The position numbers and the translations under genes are program-made. DNA of 64,000 bases from Paenalcaligenes niemegkensis. Its GTDB lineage: Bacteria; Pseudomonadota; Gammaproteobacteria; Burkholderiales; Burkholderiaceae_B. Below the pieces are notes generated by a model. That model made no database searches, was not told the origin of the DNA, and saw only the letters and a list, made by a program, of their open reading frames with translations. The stretch is taken from positions 496,001 through 560,000 of the forward strand of contig NZ_JAKGCT010000004.1 in the NCBI RefSeq assembly GCF_022230885.1, written 5' to 3'. Within the stretch, counting starts at the first letter, position 1. Each line of letters starts with the position of its first letter. This document shows, piece by piece, positions 54,180-62,705 of the stretch.

Positions 54180-55142
54180 TTAACCTAACACGCGATGCGG
54201 CGGCAGTTGGCCGCGAAAACAGGCTTCAAGATTCTGCAGGACCATTTGACCCATTTCCAGACGGGTTTGCAGCGTAGCGCTGGCACGATGCGGCTGCAGA
54301 GTGACCTGAGGCAGCTCAAACAGTGCCACTGGAACGCTGGGCTCATCCACAAACACATCAAGACCGGCACCCGCAATGCGCTCCTCCCGCAGAGCGAGCA
54401 CCAGCTCAGCTTCATCAACCAGCTTGCCGCGCGCAACGTTCACCAGATAGCCATTCGGCCCCAGCGCATCCAGCACTTCACGGGTGATAATCGCCTTGGC
54501 ACCATCGGCCGAGGCCGCGAGTACAAGAACATCCACCTCGGCTGCCAGCACTTCCAAGTCTGCAACAAAACGATAGCCGCACTCCGGCTTTTCGCCTCGA
54601 TCGGTGTAGGCCACACGCATATCGAAGGCTACGGCTCGGCGAGCGATGGCCTGTCCAACGCGCCCCAGACCGACGATACCCAGATCGATTCCGCTGACCT
54701 TGCGCGCCAACGGCAAGTCGCGACGCCCCCAAAGGCCATCACGGACCAGGCGCTCTCCCTCGCCCAGCCGACGCAGGGTGCTGATGATCAGGCCCAAAGC
54801 CATGTCGGCCACATCATCGGTTAAAACCCCGGGGGTCGTGGTGACATGCACCTTGCGTTGCGCTGCATGATACAGGTCTACCGCGTCGGTGCCAATGCCA
54901 CTAATAGCAATGATCTCCAGAGCGGGCAGACGATCCATAAGGGCATTCGACAGCCCCTTCGCACCACCCGTCACTACCCCGCGAATTCGTGCCCCCACCT
55001 CCTCCAACAGACGCTCGGGCTCTGGACTCTGATATAGACGATGCACTTGATAATTGCACTCAAGCGCCTGGTCGATGGGCGCTGGTACAGCTTGGGTCAG
55101 CAGCACATCAATGACGTTATTATTCATATCGCTCACATTCAA
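54180..55142 (-). CDS. D-2-hydroxyacid dehydrogenase family protein
   Basis: This 320-residue NAD(P)-dependent enzyme has the nucleotide motif GLGRVG (158-163), NVARGKLVDEAELVLAL with the catalytic Arg region, a Glu in VDEPSVP, and the catalytic His in LQPHRASATLQTR. It interconverts 2-oxo and D-2-hydroxy acids such as glyoxylate, hydroxypyruvate or 2-ketogluconate; specificity is open. A second Met at codon 6 is an alternative start. It forms a two-gene unit with the MFS transporter. Confidence 0.9.
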   Translation of the reverse strand: MNVSDMNNNVIDVLLTQAVPAPIDQALECNYQVHRLYQSPEPERLLEEVGARIRGVVTGGAKGLSNALMDRLPALEIIAISGIGTDAVDLYHAAQRKVHVTTTPGVLTDDVADMALGLIISTLRRLGEGERLVRDGLWGRRDLPLARKVSGIDLGIVGLGRVGQAIARRAVAFDMRVAYTDRGEKPECGYRFVADLEVLAAEVDVLVLAASADGAKAIITREVLDALGPNGYLVNVARGKLVDEAELVLALREERIAGAGLDVFVDEPSVPVALFELPQVTLQPHRASATLQTRLEMGQMVLQNLEACFRGQLPPHRVLG

Positions 55143-55226
55143 AACAGAAAGTACAAAGCGATTCTAGCGCCACGATCAATACCAGTCTAATATAGAAGAT
55201 GAATCGAATAATGCAGGAATTGAATC

Positions 55227-56120
55227 ATGGAATTACATCAGCTACGCTGTTTTGTGGCCATCGCTGAAGAGCTGCACTTTGGCCGTGCTGCCATTCGACT
55301 GCACATGACGCAACCGCCTTTAAGCCGTCAGTTGCAGCTGCTGGAACATAGCCTCGGGGTTTTGCTGCTTGAGCGTAATAACCGCCAGGCTCGGCTGACT
55401 CCTGCAGGACAAGCTCTCCTCAAAGACGCCCGCCACATCCTGCAGATCGCCGAGCAGGCCGGAGACTCAGCCAGGCGTATCGCCCACGGCGAAGCTGGCC
55501 GGCTTAGCCTAGGCTTTACTGCTGTAGGAGCCTACAGCATGATTCCGCGGCTGCTGTCCCATGCCGCCCAACACCTGCCCGATGTAGAGCTGGTACTGCG
55601 CGAACAAGTCTCCGGCGCCCAGGTGCATGCGCTGGAGACCGAACTGATCGACATCGGTTTCATTCGTCAGGCGCTACCCAGCCCACAGATCGATTATATC
55701 CTTATCAGCCGCGAACCTTTCGTCGCTGCCGTGCCATATACGCACCCTCTGGCTAAGCACCAAAGCCTCAGACCGACGGACTTCGATCGTCAGCCCTTTC
55801 TCATGTATGCCTACAACGAAGGACGTTACTTCCATGATCGCATTGCCGGCGTGTTTGCCAATCAAGGCGTACGTCCGAAATACCTGCACCAGTTGGGGCA
55901 AACTCACTCAATCATTGGTCTGGTCAACGCAGGACTCGGATGCGCCATAGTACCGGCTTCTGCCCAGGTACTACAGATGTCGAACGTGATTTTTCTTCCA
56001 CTTGACGGTATTGCAGAACAAGCGGAAATTTTCCTAGCCCACCGAAACGATAACAGCAACCCTGTACTGGCCCCCTTCACTGAGATGACCCGCTTATTCT
56101 TTGCAGAAAATAAGCGCTAA
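55227..56120 (+). CDS. LysR-family transcriptional regulator
   Basis: This 297-residue regulator has an N-terminal winged HTH (LHFGRAAIRLHMTQPPLSRQ, then GVLLLERNNRQARLTPAG) and a C-terminal periplasmic-binding-like sensor. It is divergent from the dehydrogenase/MFS genes with an 84-bp shared promoter region, the classical LysR arrangement, so it very likely controls them. Intact, with an AGGAA ribosome binding site. Confidence 0.93.
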   Translation: MELHQLRCFVAIAEELHFGRAAIRLHMTQPPLSRQLQLLEHSLGVLLLERNNRQARLTPAGQALLKDARHILQIAEQAGDSARRIAHGEAGRLSLGFTAVGAYSMIPRLLSHAAQHLPDVELVLREQVSGAQVHALETELIDIGFIRQALPSPQIDYILISREPFVAAVPYTHPLAKHQSLRPTDFDRQPFLMYAYNEGRYFHDRIAGVFANQGVRPKYLHQLGQTHSIIGLVNAGLGCAIVPASAQVLQMSNVIFLPLDGIAEQAEIFLAHRNDNSNPVLAPFTEMTRLFFAENKR

Positions 56121-56582
56121 CAGGCGGTCCACTTACGTAGACGGCGCATTCCGCGGTAAACCACACTAACCAGGCGAGTTTTTATTTACGATTCCGTGAC
56201 TCAGCATGCGCCCTACGCGCCTCTACCGTCGAGGGAGGCAGCGCCTATTCAATGGTGATGGAGAGCTGTCTTGCCGATTTGACAAAAATCGAGTTAAAGA
56301 TATGGATTATTACCTTTCTTGCGAAGAAGGGGATCTCGCATCGTAGTTGCCTTGACTCTGCAACCCTGAAGCTGTTACAATGTTTATTGTGGGATTCACC
56401 CTTAACAAGATTCATATCAATAGGGTGGGACCACTTTCACACAACAATCATAAGAAAGGCCAGCGCCCTGCTCGCCTATAAACTTTTACTACGCGTCCAA
56501 TTGTTTCTACGCTACGTATTTGGCAGTACCCGCTCCCAGTAGCTCTCAACGATCAATATTGACGATGCGTTGGAGATCAAAA
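56121..56582. other. intergenic stretch, no supported gene
   Basis: About 460 bp. A 96-codon frame at 56252 has no ribosome binding site or recognisable domain and I do not support it. It probably includes the promoter of the following small genes. Confidence 0.55.
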
Positions 56583-56756
56583 ATGATTTACCAAAAATTA
56601 AACCAGGGCGGCACAAGCCCCCTGCATGTATCCCCATTACTTGAACCTAAGCATACCCAACAGGACCGCAGCCAGGCTAAAGGCCGGCAGCTAGCAGAAC
56701 TACGCCGGAACCTCGTTCGGAACCTAAAACGAAGATTTCCAGGCCTGCCCTACTAA
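56583..56756 (+). CDS. 57-residue basic hydrophilic small protein
   Basis: ATG 56583 has GGAG 9 nt upstream. The product (IYQKLNQGGTSPLHVSPLLE, then RQLAELRRNLVRNLKRRFPG) is strongly basic at its C-terminus. No family. A second hydrophilic gene follows 68 bp later, so the two may be one transcript. Confidence 0.45.
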   Translation: MIYQKLNQGGTSPLHVSPLLEPKHTQQDRSQAKGRQLAELRRNLVRNLKRRFPGLPY

Positions 56757-56824
56757 AGAGGAACCCGCTTGGGCCGTCCAGGAACATGACTTGCTGGTAT
56801 CAGGTCCCCAACATGGAGATCGCT

Positions 56825-57106
56825 ATGACAAAGCCCAAGACAGACACAAGACATGCCGACCAGCAATTGCGCAAACACAGAGATCCAAAGACGCAGCGAG
56901 GACTGGATCCTCATGAGGACCTCGAATTAGAGACGCCCTCTAAAGAGCCGAAGGATGGCCGCTCCCGCCAAGAGGCAATGCGCCCGAAAGCCACACAAGC
57001 TGATGGTGGACCGAACCCTGAAGGGTCGCCATCCTCTCCTTTCCAGGCTGAGGATGTCATGTCGGGGACACAAGGCAAGTCCAAAGAGTCTCGCAACGAC
57101 CAATAA
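56825..57106 (+). CDS. hydrophilic, probably disordered 93-residue protein
   Basis: The product is very rich in Lys, Asp, Glu, Pro, Gln and Ser (DPHEDLELETPSKEPKDGRS) with no hydrophobic core, like hydrophilin-type stress proteins. ATG 56825 has GGAG 7 nt upstream; an in-frame ATG at 56813 is the alternative. A terminator follows. Function unknown; an osmotic or desiccation role is only suggested by composition. Confidence 0.5.
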   Translation: MTKPKTDTRHADQQLRKHRDPKTQRGLDPHEDLELETPSKEPKDGRSRQEAMRPKATQADGGPNPEGSPSSPFQAEDVMSGTQGKSKESRNDQ

Positions 57107-57126
57107 TAAACGGTGCAACATACTAC

Positions 57127-57147
57127 AGCCCCTTCATTGGGGCTTTG
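57127..57147 (+). terminator. rho-independent terminator
   Basis: AGCCCC (57127-57132), 6-nt loop, GGGGCT (57139-57144), then TTGTTG, 20 bp after the hydrophilic gene. Confidence 0.75.
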
Positions 57148-57172
57148 TTGCATCAATCAGGTATAACGCCCG

Positions 57173-57289
57173 TTAGCTGGATCTGTCCCGCATACTTTTT
57201 CCCCACCAAAGCACCAGCAGTCCCACAATAACCCCTCCCCAGACAATGAGGCCGTTAGCAGAGCTCATCACATCAATAAACAGCGCCAT
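57173..57289 (-). CDS. 38-residue single-span membrane micro-protein
   Basis: MALFIDVMSSANGLIVWGGV, then IVGLLVLWWGKSMRDRSS-stop: one clear transmembrane helix with a positive C-terminal tail. It overlaps the end of the upstream 50-residue membrane ORF by 22 bp in another frame, suggesting coupled translation. No family recognised. Confidence 0.5.
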   Translation of the reverse strand: MALFIDVMSSANGLIVWGGVIVGLLVLWWGKSMRDRSS

Positions 57290-57420
57290 GGTTCCGTCTC
57301 TGCAGTCCCCCCTGCCTCTTCCAGGGCGCACTCGATATGGGCCCACCAGAAGGCAGCTAGTGGAGAGGCCACCGCGATGATCACGCCTACAATAATAAAG
57401 ATAGGGCCTAACGCCAGCAT
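57268..57420 (-). CDS. 50-residue single-span membrane micro-protein
   Basis: ATG 57420 has a textbook GGAGG 5 nt upstream. MLALGPIFIIVGVIIAVASP then LAAFWWAHIECALEEAG gives one N-terminal transmembrane helix followed by an acidic tail. It is the first of two overlapping membrane micro-genes. Unknown function; the pair could form a small membrane complex. Confidence 0.55.
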   Translation of the reverse strand: MLALGPIFIIVGVIIAVASPLAAFWWAHIECALEEAGGTAETEPWRCLLM

Positions 57421-57650
57421 AATCGCCTCCACTTAAGATCCACTTCCAGACCTGTAGCAAGTGCCGTGCCTATCCTTGCTGACCCACGTCATTTAACGTG
57501 AGCGCGTCGTTGCCCCGTCAGTCAGCGACTTAGTGTCGACTGAAGGTCCTGAGGTGGCCTATGTTCGCTACCGCACAGACAATGAACCTGGACAGGGATA
57601 TCGTAGAGGTGTAGGGCTTAGCAGCCCCCTCTGCGGTACGTTTCAGCAAC

Positions 57651-58115
57651 ATGACCGCCAGTTCTTGGAGATATACTATCAATTACGAAAATCGCGATAC
57701 TTTAGGCATCTACAAATCAGCCAACAGCAGTCCCTCCAGCGTCAATAATGATTATGGCCCCGGCCCTTACCTCATGGGTGCTGAAACATTGATTGGCAAT
57801 AAGGTATACAACAAACAGGCGGAGGATCTTGGCGACATCAAAGAGATCATGCTCGACATGCGCCATGGCCATGTAAGCTACGCTGTATTAGAGTTTGGTG
57901 GCTTTTTAGGCATGGGCACAAAGCTTTTCGCCGTACCATGGGATGCCTTGACTCTGGACACTGCCGAAAAGCGCTTTGTTCTTGATGCTAATAAAGAAAG
58001 CCTGAAAAACGCTCCCGGCTTTGAAAAGGATCAGTGGCCTGATATGGCTGACAGCGGGTGGGAAAAAAGCATACATGATTACTACGGTACGGTACCGTAC
58101 AGCAGACCTGTCTGA
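57651..58115 (+). CDS. PRC-barrel domain protein
   Basis: This 154-residue protein has a PRC-barrel at about 40-105 (LMGAETLIGNKVYNKQAEDL, GDIKEIMLDMRHGHVSYAVL, LFAVPWDALTLD). Members of this stand-alone type are stress-associated and of unknown ligand. The Met at 57651 suits the family N-terminus. It converges on a Crp/Fnr gene, with a 12-bp hairpin between the two. Confidence 0.82.
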   Translation: MTASSWRYTINYENRDTLGIYKSANSSPSSVNNDYGPGPYLMGAETLIGNKVYNKQAEDLGDIKEIMLDMRHGHVSYAVLEFGGFLGMGTKLFAVPWDALTLDTAEKRFVLDANKESLKNAPGFEKDQWPDMADSGWEKSIHDYYGTVPYSRPV

Positions 58116-58159
58116 AGCTAATATCTAGTTTCGTGCTTGCCATTTTTGCCAAGTCTGCT

Positions 58160-58903
58160 TTATTGTTGCCGGAATGAAATTTCCGGCAACAATCGATCAT
58201 ATTCCTTTTTGACCACAGCGTAGCATTCACATGTGCGCTTTTCCAGACCTGCACGATCAAGCATAGTAATGTGGCCCCGGCGATAACTTATGAGACCGGC
58301 TCGTTGCAGACTCCCTGCAGCTTCGTTGACTCCTTCGCGCCTGACTCCCAGCATACTGGCAATAAGCTCCTGGGTGGTATTAAGTTCGTTGGTGTACAGC
58401 CTGTCCAGGCTCAGCAATAACCACCTGCAGAGTTGTTGGTCCAGAAGATGGTGTCGGCTACACGCTGACGTTTGTGCCATTTGCGTAAGCAATGCTTGCG
58501 TGTAACGTAGCAATAAGCTTTGCGTTGGTCCAGCGCGTTCAAACTCTTCTTTAAGCGATCTGCTGTACAGTCGAAACGCATAGCCTTCACTTTGCACTAC
58601 CGCCCGACTGGGTGTCGTGCCCCCTCCCATGAAGAGAGACACGCCAACCACGCCATCGTTGCCCACCACCGCTATTTCAGCCGTCGCTCCGTTTTCCATG
58701 ACATATGACAATGACACTATAGCGGTCGTGGGAAAGTAGACGTACTGCATTTCAGCGCCCGATTCGTACAGCACAAAGCCCAACGGCAGGTGAACTTTCT
58801 CTAGCTGGCCGCCAAGCCGTTCCCTATCGACACTAGGTAGCGAAGCCAGAAGATGGTTTTCCCCGATTAATGCCGGGGGCACTTCAGACGACATCGCACT
58901 CAT
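58160..58903 (-). CDS. Crp/Fnr-family transcriptional regulator
   Basis: The product (247 residues) has a cyclic-nucleotide-binding-like sensor domain (about 35-150: LPLGFVLYESGAEMQYVYFP, AEIAVVGNDGVVGVSLFMGG). A C-terminal helix-turn-helix follows (TTQELIASMLGVRREGVNEA). There is no Cys cluster for an Fe-S cofactor, so it is not a classical FNR. ATG 58903 has GGAGAG upstream; earlier in-frame Mets lack one. It may regulate the neighbouring stress-type small genes. Confidence 0.88.
   Translation of the reverse strand: MSAMSSEVPPALIGENHLLASLPSVDRERLGGQLEKVHLPLGFVLYESGAEMQYVYFPTTAIVSLSYVMENGATAEIAVVGNDGVVGVSLFMGGGTTPSRAVVQSEGYAFRLYSRSLKEEFERAGPTQSLLLRYTQALLTQMAQTSACSRHHLLDQQLCRWLLLSLDRLYTNELNTTQELIASMLGVRREGVNEAAGSLQRAGLISYRRGHITMLDRAGLEKRTCECYAVVKKEYDRLLPEISFRQQ
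58163..58192. terminator. perfect 12-bp hairpin between convergent genes
   Basis: TTGTTGCCGGAA (58163-58174), 6-nt loop, TTCCGGCAACAA (58181-58192). The stem lies in the last codons of the Crp gene and downstream of the PRC gene. There is no T-run, so bidirectional termination is likely but not certain. Confidence 0.5.
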
Positions 58904-59264
58904 GAACACTCTCCATTGACTCGATGTACCAGTTTTGACACAGGCATAGAAAACCAACATGTATAGCCAAGTGGACCTTATCCTTGAGTATCAATTTTTA
59001 ACGGGTGTCTCTAATTGACCGACATACTGACGTGTTGTACACAACTATTAAAATAGAAATCAAGTAACTATAAAATGCAGATTAGACAACCGACTTTCTT
59101 ATTTATTTAGGGGCTGTTTTACTACGTTAGTACAATCTAATATATTTAAGGGGCTTCTTAGCCTCACATCTAGAATAATCATGTAAATTAAGTGATGGTA
59201 GTTTATAGAAACAGCTCGACAGAAAAAAACAAAATACCAATGAAAATTATCTCCAGGAATTTTC
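58904..59264. other. AT-rich intergenic stretch
   Basis: About 360 bp of low-GC DNA upstream of the Crp gene and downstream of the DUF3309 gene. No gene seen. Confidence 0.55.
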
Positions 59265-59296
59265 ATCGCGTTCGATAAAAAATCAAAGAACGCGAT
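59265..59296 (-). terminator. terminator of the DUF3309 gene
   Basis: ATCGCGTTC (59265-59273) and GAACGCGAT (59288-59296) form a 9-bp stem 14 bp after the minus-strand stop, flanked by A/T runs. Confidence 0.65.
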
Positions 59297-59309
59297 TTTG
59301 CTAATTATT

Positions 59310-59468
59310 CTATATTTTCCCCATTAGCAACAATACTATTAGCACGATCACAAGTAGCCCGATCCCTCCACTAGGACCGTAGCCCCATGAGCGGCTATAA
59401 GACCACCTAGGCATAGCGCCCGCCAATATCAGAACCAGCAGGATCAACAATATTAACCCTAATGACAT
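59310..59468 (-). CDS. DUF3309 family small membrane protein
   Basis: A 52-residue protein: SLGLILLILLVLILAGAMPR, WSYSRSWGYGPSGGIG, LLVIVLIVLLLMGKI. Two membrane helices flank the conserved YSRxWGYGPSGG loop that defines DUF3309. AAGGAG precedes the ATG by 5 nt. Function unknown; common near stress-type genes in Proteobacteria. Confidence 0.85.
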   Translation of the reverse strand: MSLGLILLILLVLILAGAMPRWSYSRSWGYGPSGGIGLLVIVLIVLLLMGKI

Positions 59469-60193
59469 GAAAACTCCTTATATTTGTACTGAACATGATG
59501 TTGCTGAAATTCACAACTTATCTATTGTAAATCAGGCAACCAGAATCGTTTTTTAAATGATTAGAAGTTACTCTCAATCTAAAAACAACATTTAGATTTT
59601 TTATTCTCAGTTAGGTTTATTTTTGTATTTATTTTTTACTGATATTTCAATTCGTTGATAATTAATGGAGTTTAATTTTTTATTAATCGTCGACGGTTTT
59701 TACCATCTGCAAATGTAAGCAAAACAACTGAAATTCAGTTGTTCCTAATAATTCACTATATAAGCAATATACGCTAATACCCTGATATGTCCTAATTGAA
59801 AATTCACGACTATTGGGAACTGCTCAGTCGACTCACCGGTCACCGAATAGCTAGGGCTAGCAAAGCTTTCCTATTGGCGCCCCGTCACGACGCTTGCTAC
59901 CTTAGGACTCAGACACACTATGAGTGTCGAAGGGATACGGCAGTACACCGCTAACTCTGATAATAATGCTGCATGACTGTACACAGGATGCAGTAGACTT
60001 TTCACTCGGAACGGGCATGCCTGGGCGAGTGGAGACGAAAGTGCTTCGTACGCGGACGCTAAGGGGCCAGATGCCAGCGCTGAAATGATGCGATTCTTTC
60101 TGGCTCACGCACTACTGCCTACAATCTCGTAGGCAGTGATCCTTGTGCTGTACCACCAATACTGTAATAGCTTAAGGTATGCCCTTCCAGAAC
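59469..60193. other. 725-bp stretch, mostly AT-rich, no supported gene
   Basis: The left half is very AT-rich. A 68-codon minus-strand frame at 59902-60108 has no family and I do not support it. A perfect 9-bp hairpin ACTGCCTAC/GTAGGCAGT lies at 60114-60137. Confidence 0.5.
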
Positions 60194-60229
60194 AAAAAAG
60201 GCCGGACCCAATACTTAAGGGGCCCGGCC
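60194..60229 (-). terminator. terminator of the cold-shock gene
   Basis: GGCCGGACCC (60200-60209) and GGGCCCGGCC (60220-60229) form a 10-bp stem with one wobble. A run of A at 60194-60199 gives a T-tract on the minus strand. Confidence 0.85.
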
Positions 60230-60277
60230 AGTTATCCAATCGCTCTGTGTGCTTACCAATTTCGGTAAGCGGAGAGA

Positions 60278-60487
60278 TTAAATCGCTTGAATCATGGTTG
60301 CTTGTGGGCCTTTCTGCCCTTCTGTTGCCACATACGACACGCGCTGGTTTTCTTCGAGGCTTTTATAACCCTCAGCCTGGATGTCGCTGTGATGTGCGAA
60401 AAGGTCTTTGCCGCCGGACTCAGGCGCGATAAAGCCGAATCCTTTTTCGTTGTTAAACCATTTCACGATGCCAATTTCTGTTTTCAA
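60278..60487 (-). CDS. cold-shock protein (CspA family)
   Basis: A 69-residue single cold-shock domain: [15 protein letters not shown] (RNP1), DLFAHHSDI (RNP2) and [17 protein letters not shown]. Note FAHHSDI where most have FVHxSxI. It binds single-stranded nucleic acid in the cytoplasm as an RNA chaperone. Whether it is cold-induced cannot be told from sequence. Confidence 0.93.
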   Translation of the reverse strand: MKTEIGIVKWFNNEKGFGFIAPESGGKDLFAHHSDIQAEGYKSLEENQRVSYVATEGQKGPQATMIQAI

Positions 60488-60947
60488 TGTAGATCCTAGA
60501 TATAAGGGAAAAATTACCCCGAAAGAAGTATGTGGGCTAAGGCCGCACTTTACCAGAACAGTTACAAAAAAACACTCTTCGGCCTTCTAGGCACGACCCT
60601 CGTTTTTCATACAGCGCAACCTCCCCCTGGGCTGAAGCTAATCAGCAGAGGCTTGGCGCAAGCGTGCCTAGTGGCAGTACCGCTCCAGGCTGCTCGTAGT
60701 CACCATGCGTTTAAATGCAAAAAAGCGCCGCACATTGCGAGGCTCATAAAACCGGCTGACAACCTGGCCGCCTATGGGTTTTAGTATGATTCAGTCTAGA
60801 CGCTCTGGCAATGAGACTAGACTAAATCGCTTTCCAACATGCTCTATTCCCCCCATCCAGTGAGAGGACTGCTTAAGCACCTAGTGCTGCAAAGTTAGCG
60901 TCGTGGTATGTTGTCGGGTTTTACCGCACCTTACTGATGGATGTCCG
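60488..60947. other. intergenic stretch including the cold-shock gene leader
   Basis: The 100 bp right of the cold-shock start are AT-rich and probably hold its promoter and leader. The remainder shows no supported gene. Confidence 0.5.
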
Positions 60948-61178
60948 ATGGAAGAAGATTACGCATTTGCCTTACAAATACTCGACCAACTGAACGGAGT
61001 CGAAGGCCTTGACTCTACACACTACCACCTGCGTGCAGAGAGAATCGGCGACATTGCCGATCAGCACGGGATGGATTCCGAAAAAATATTCGTTGTTTTA
61101 GTAGATGCTATACGCATAGACATAAAAGAGCACCCGAATCAAAAACGTTTGCAGTCCCTCCTTGGCAAGGACGCTTAG
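60948..61178 (+). CDS. 76-residue acidic hypothetical protein
   Basis: MEEDYAFALQILDQLNGVEG, then RAERIGDIADQHGMDSEKIF: a helical, soluble small protein. It is followed 28 bp later by a terminator, which supports it being a real gene. No family recognised. ATG 60948 lacks a strong ribosome binding site. Confidence 0.5.
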   Translation: MEEDYAFALQILDQLNGVEGLDSTHYHLRAERIGDIADQHGMDSEKIFVVLVDAIRIDIKEHPNQKRLQSLLGKDA

Positions 61179-61205
61179 CGCGTGCATGGGAGTAAAAACC
61201 CAAAA

Positions 61206-61235
61206 AACCCGCTCAATCTCTTGGGCGGGTTCGTT
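61206..61235 (+). terminator. rho-independent terminator
   Basis: AACCCGCTC (61206-61214) pairs with GGGCGGGTT (61223-61231) with one G-T wobble, preceded by an A-run and followed by CGTTT. Confidence 0.75.
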
Positions 61236-61428
61236 TCAAATGCTATAGACCTAATTTGGCTTGCTGTAATTATCGCGGTTTGCCTCAATCGCCTCATCGT
61301 CTGGAAAATCACCTTTCCATTCCCTCGGATACAGTCCACGCATTCATTCACACAACTAAAGCGCAAATCTTCAGGCATGGTCGCCCACATCATTGCCACT
61401 TAACTCTCCCCGCCCGCCACTGCCTGCC

Positions 61429-61794
61429 CTACTCAAGCATCCTGACAGAGTCGACTTTTATCTTAGGCGGGTGTTTACGGCTTGTATCCACCTCACCGAT
61501 GATCTCAACCTTCGTCTTCTCATCCACTGGCTGACCAGCAAAGTGTCTCTCTTTTATTTTCGCGACAATTTCTCCGGTATCGTCAGAGAAAATGTATTTC
61601 TTGCGTGCGGTTTGCCGGAGTATGTGCCCTTGAATCTGCACATCTTGATCGTCCACTGGATTTTGGAGAATTTCAGCAACAGTGGTTTGGCCGATTTCTG
61701 AGGGCCCCGAGTATTGCGCATAAGCGGGCATGGCAAAGATCCCTGTCACCACCGCCGAGGCTAATAAGTGTCGTGCTTTTACATGTATAGGCAT
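61429..61794 (-). CDS. BOF (YgiW/YdeI-type) periplasmic OB-fold protein, second copy
   Basis: A 121-residue protein from ATG 61794 (GGAG 6 nt upstream) with a signal peptide (about 1-26, MPAYA/Q) and a BOF domain. The domain reads TTVAEILQNPVDDQDVQIQG, KKYIFSDDTGEIVAKIKERH and VEIIGEVDTSRKHPPKIKVD. Same family as 1226-1594 but only moderately similar, so an older duplication or separate acquisition. Likely stress-related. Confidence 0.86.
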   Translation of the reverse strand: MPIHVKARHLLASAVVTGIFAMPAYAQYSGPSEIGQTTVAEILQNPVDDQDVQIQGHILRQTARKKYIFSDDTGEIVAKIKERHFAGQPVDEKTKVEIIGEVDTSRKHPPKIKVDSVRMLE

Positions 61795-61972
61795 GTTTTC
61801 TCCATGAACGTGAGCATGACAAATAACCATAACAGCAAACGATGGTGGCCGATAGCGACCGCTCCGAAAGAGGCGCCGTTGTCCCTTAGCTTTTTGGATA
61901 TTGGACAGCTTACCCAATGAATATGTCACGTTCACAAGGGCGGCATTTTCGCACTGGATGCCACAGCCGCCG

Positions 61973-62201
61973 CTACCCCGGCGGGTGATCCCGCCTATAA
62001 AGCTCCCATTCCTCAATCTGGGTCCCGTCGGCCAGCTTACAAAAGCCGACTTGTCCTTCTGGCTGGTCCACAATAGTGACCGTCCCGCCAAGCTCAATAC
62101 AGTAAGCGGAAGCGGGATTCGGCATGCCAACACTCTTATCCGAGACTGATGCCGCACACCCCCATTAGCGCGACAGCCGCGACAATTCCTATTCTATGCA
62201 T
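61973..62201 (-). pseudogene. DUF333 lipoprotein, one-base insertion
   Basis: ATG 62201 has AAAGGAG 6 nt upstream and starts a lipoprotein signal (HRIGIVAAVALMG). At the C-run 62159-62163 one base too many breaks the frame. Without it the sequence reads LMGCAASVSDKSVGMPNPAS, then CIELGGTVTIVDQPEGQVGF and LADGTQIEEWELYRRDHPPG-stop. That is a complete DUF333 (putative hemolysin-type) domain directly after the lipobox Cys. Confidence 0.72.
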
Positions 62202-62312
62202 AGTTACTCCTTTGCTTGGTTTAGGCATTGTAGCAACGGCCTGATTAGTCACAAATGGATGACGCCAGATGGGCTGGTATGTCACCAGTCGCTGGAAGAT
62301 GTAACCAGAACC

Positions 62313-62504
62313 ATGCCTAGCAACGTCAAAAAGCGTGAAAGGAACCCTGCTGGGTGCGCCACCTCATTAATCAACACCGCAGTAGCAAGGAAGACAACAA
62401 TCACTGACAAATACCAAGCCTTGCGAGAGGCGCTACAGGCCATCACTGAGTTCGACGCTCCTATAAACATCGTTGACACGATGACCGGCCGGAGCGAGCG
62501 ATGA
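62313..62504 (+). CDS. possible 63-residue hypothetical protein (weak)
   Basis: A frame reading ITDKYQALREALQAITEFDA, PINIVDTMTGRSER-stop, with no clear ribosome binding site and no family. It could be the end of a lost island gene. Confidence 0.2.
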   Translation: MPSNVKKRERNPAGCATSLINTAVARKTTITDKYQALREALQAITEFDAPINIVDTMTGRSER

Positions 62505-62610
62505 TCGAATTAGCCCAGACCGCCCTTTCCCAGTAAGCCCTACCTAAATTAATTCATGCTTTAGCCGTTATATCGGCACTGCAGTAGCTACACACCTGGC
62601 CCTGCCTGGG

Positions 62611-62684
62611 CCCTCTAGCCACGACACTCCTCTCCCTCACATGAGTGCTGTTCCCCGACAGCATGGAGTGTCGTGCCTAGAGGG
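62611..62684. repeat. nested long hairpin, 20-bp arms
   Basis: CCCTCTAGCCACGACACTCC (62611-62630) and GGAGTGTCGTGCCTAGAGGG (62665-62684) are complementary except at one position. Inside lies a second stem TGCTGT/ACAGCA with loop TCCCCG. No T-run follows. It lies just upstream of the integrase remnant. Confidence 0.8.
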
Positions 62685-62705
62685 TTGATATACAGAACAC
62701 CATGA

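Noticed and set aside
59902..60108. A 68-codon minus-strand frame
   Set aside because: No family, no ribosome binding site, and low-complexity Ser/Pro composition like an out-of-frame reading.
61175..61399. A 74-codon minus-strand frame with WATMPEDL
   Set aside because: It crosses the terminator at 61206-61235 and another frame of the same strand looks equally coding-like; no reliable gene call.
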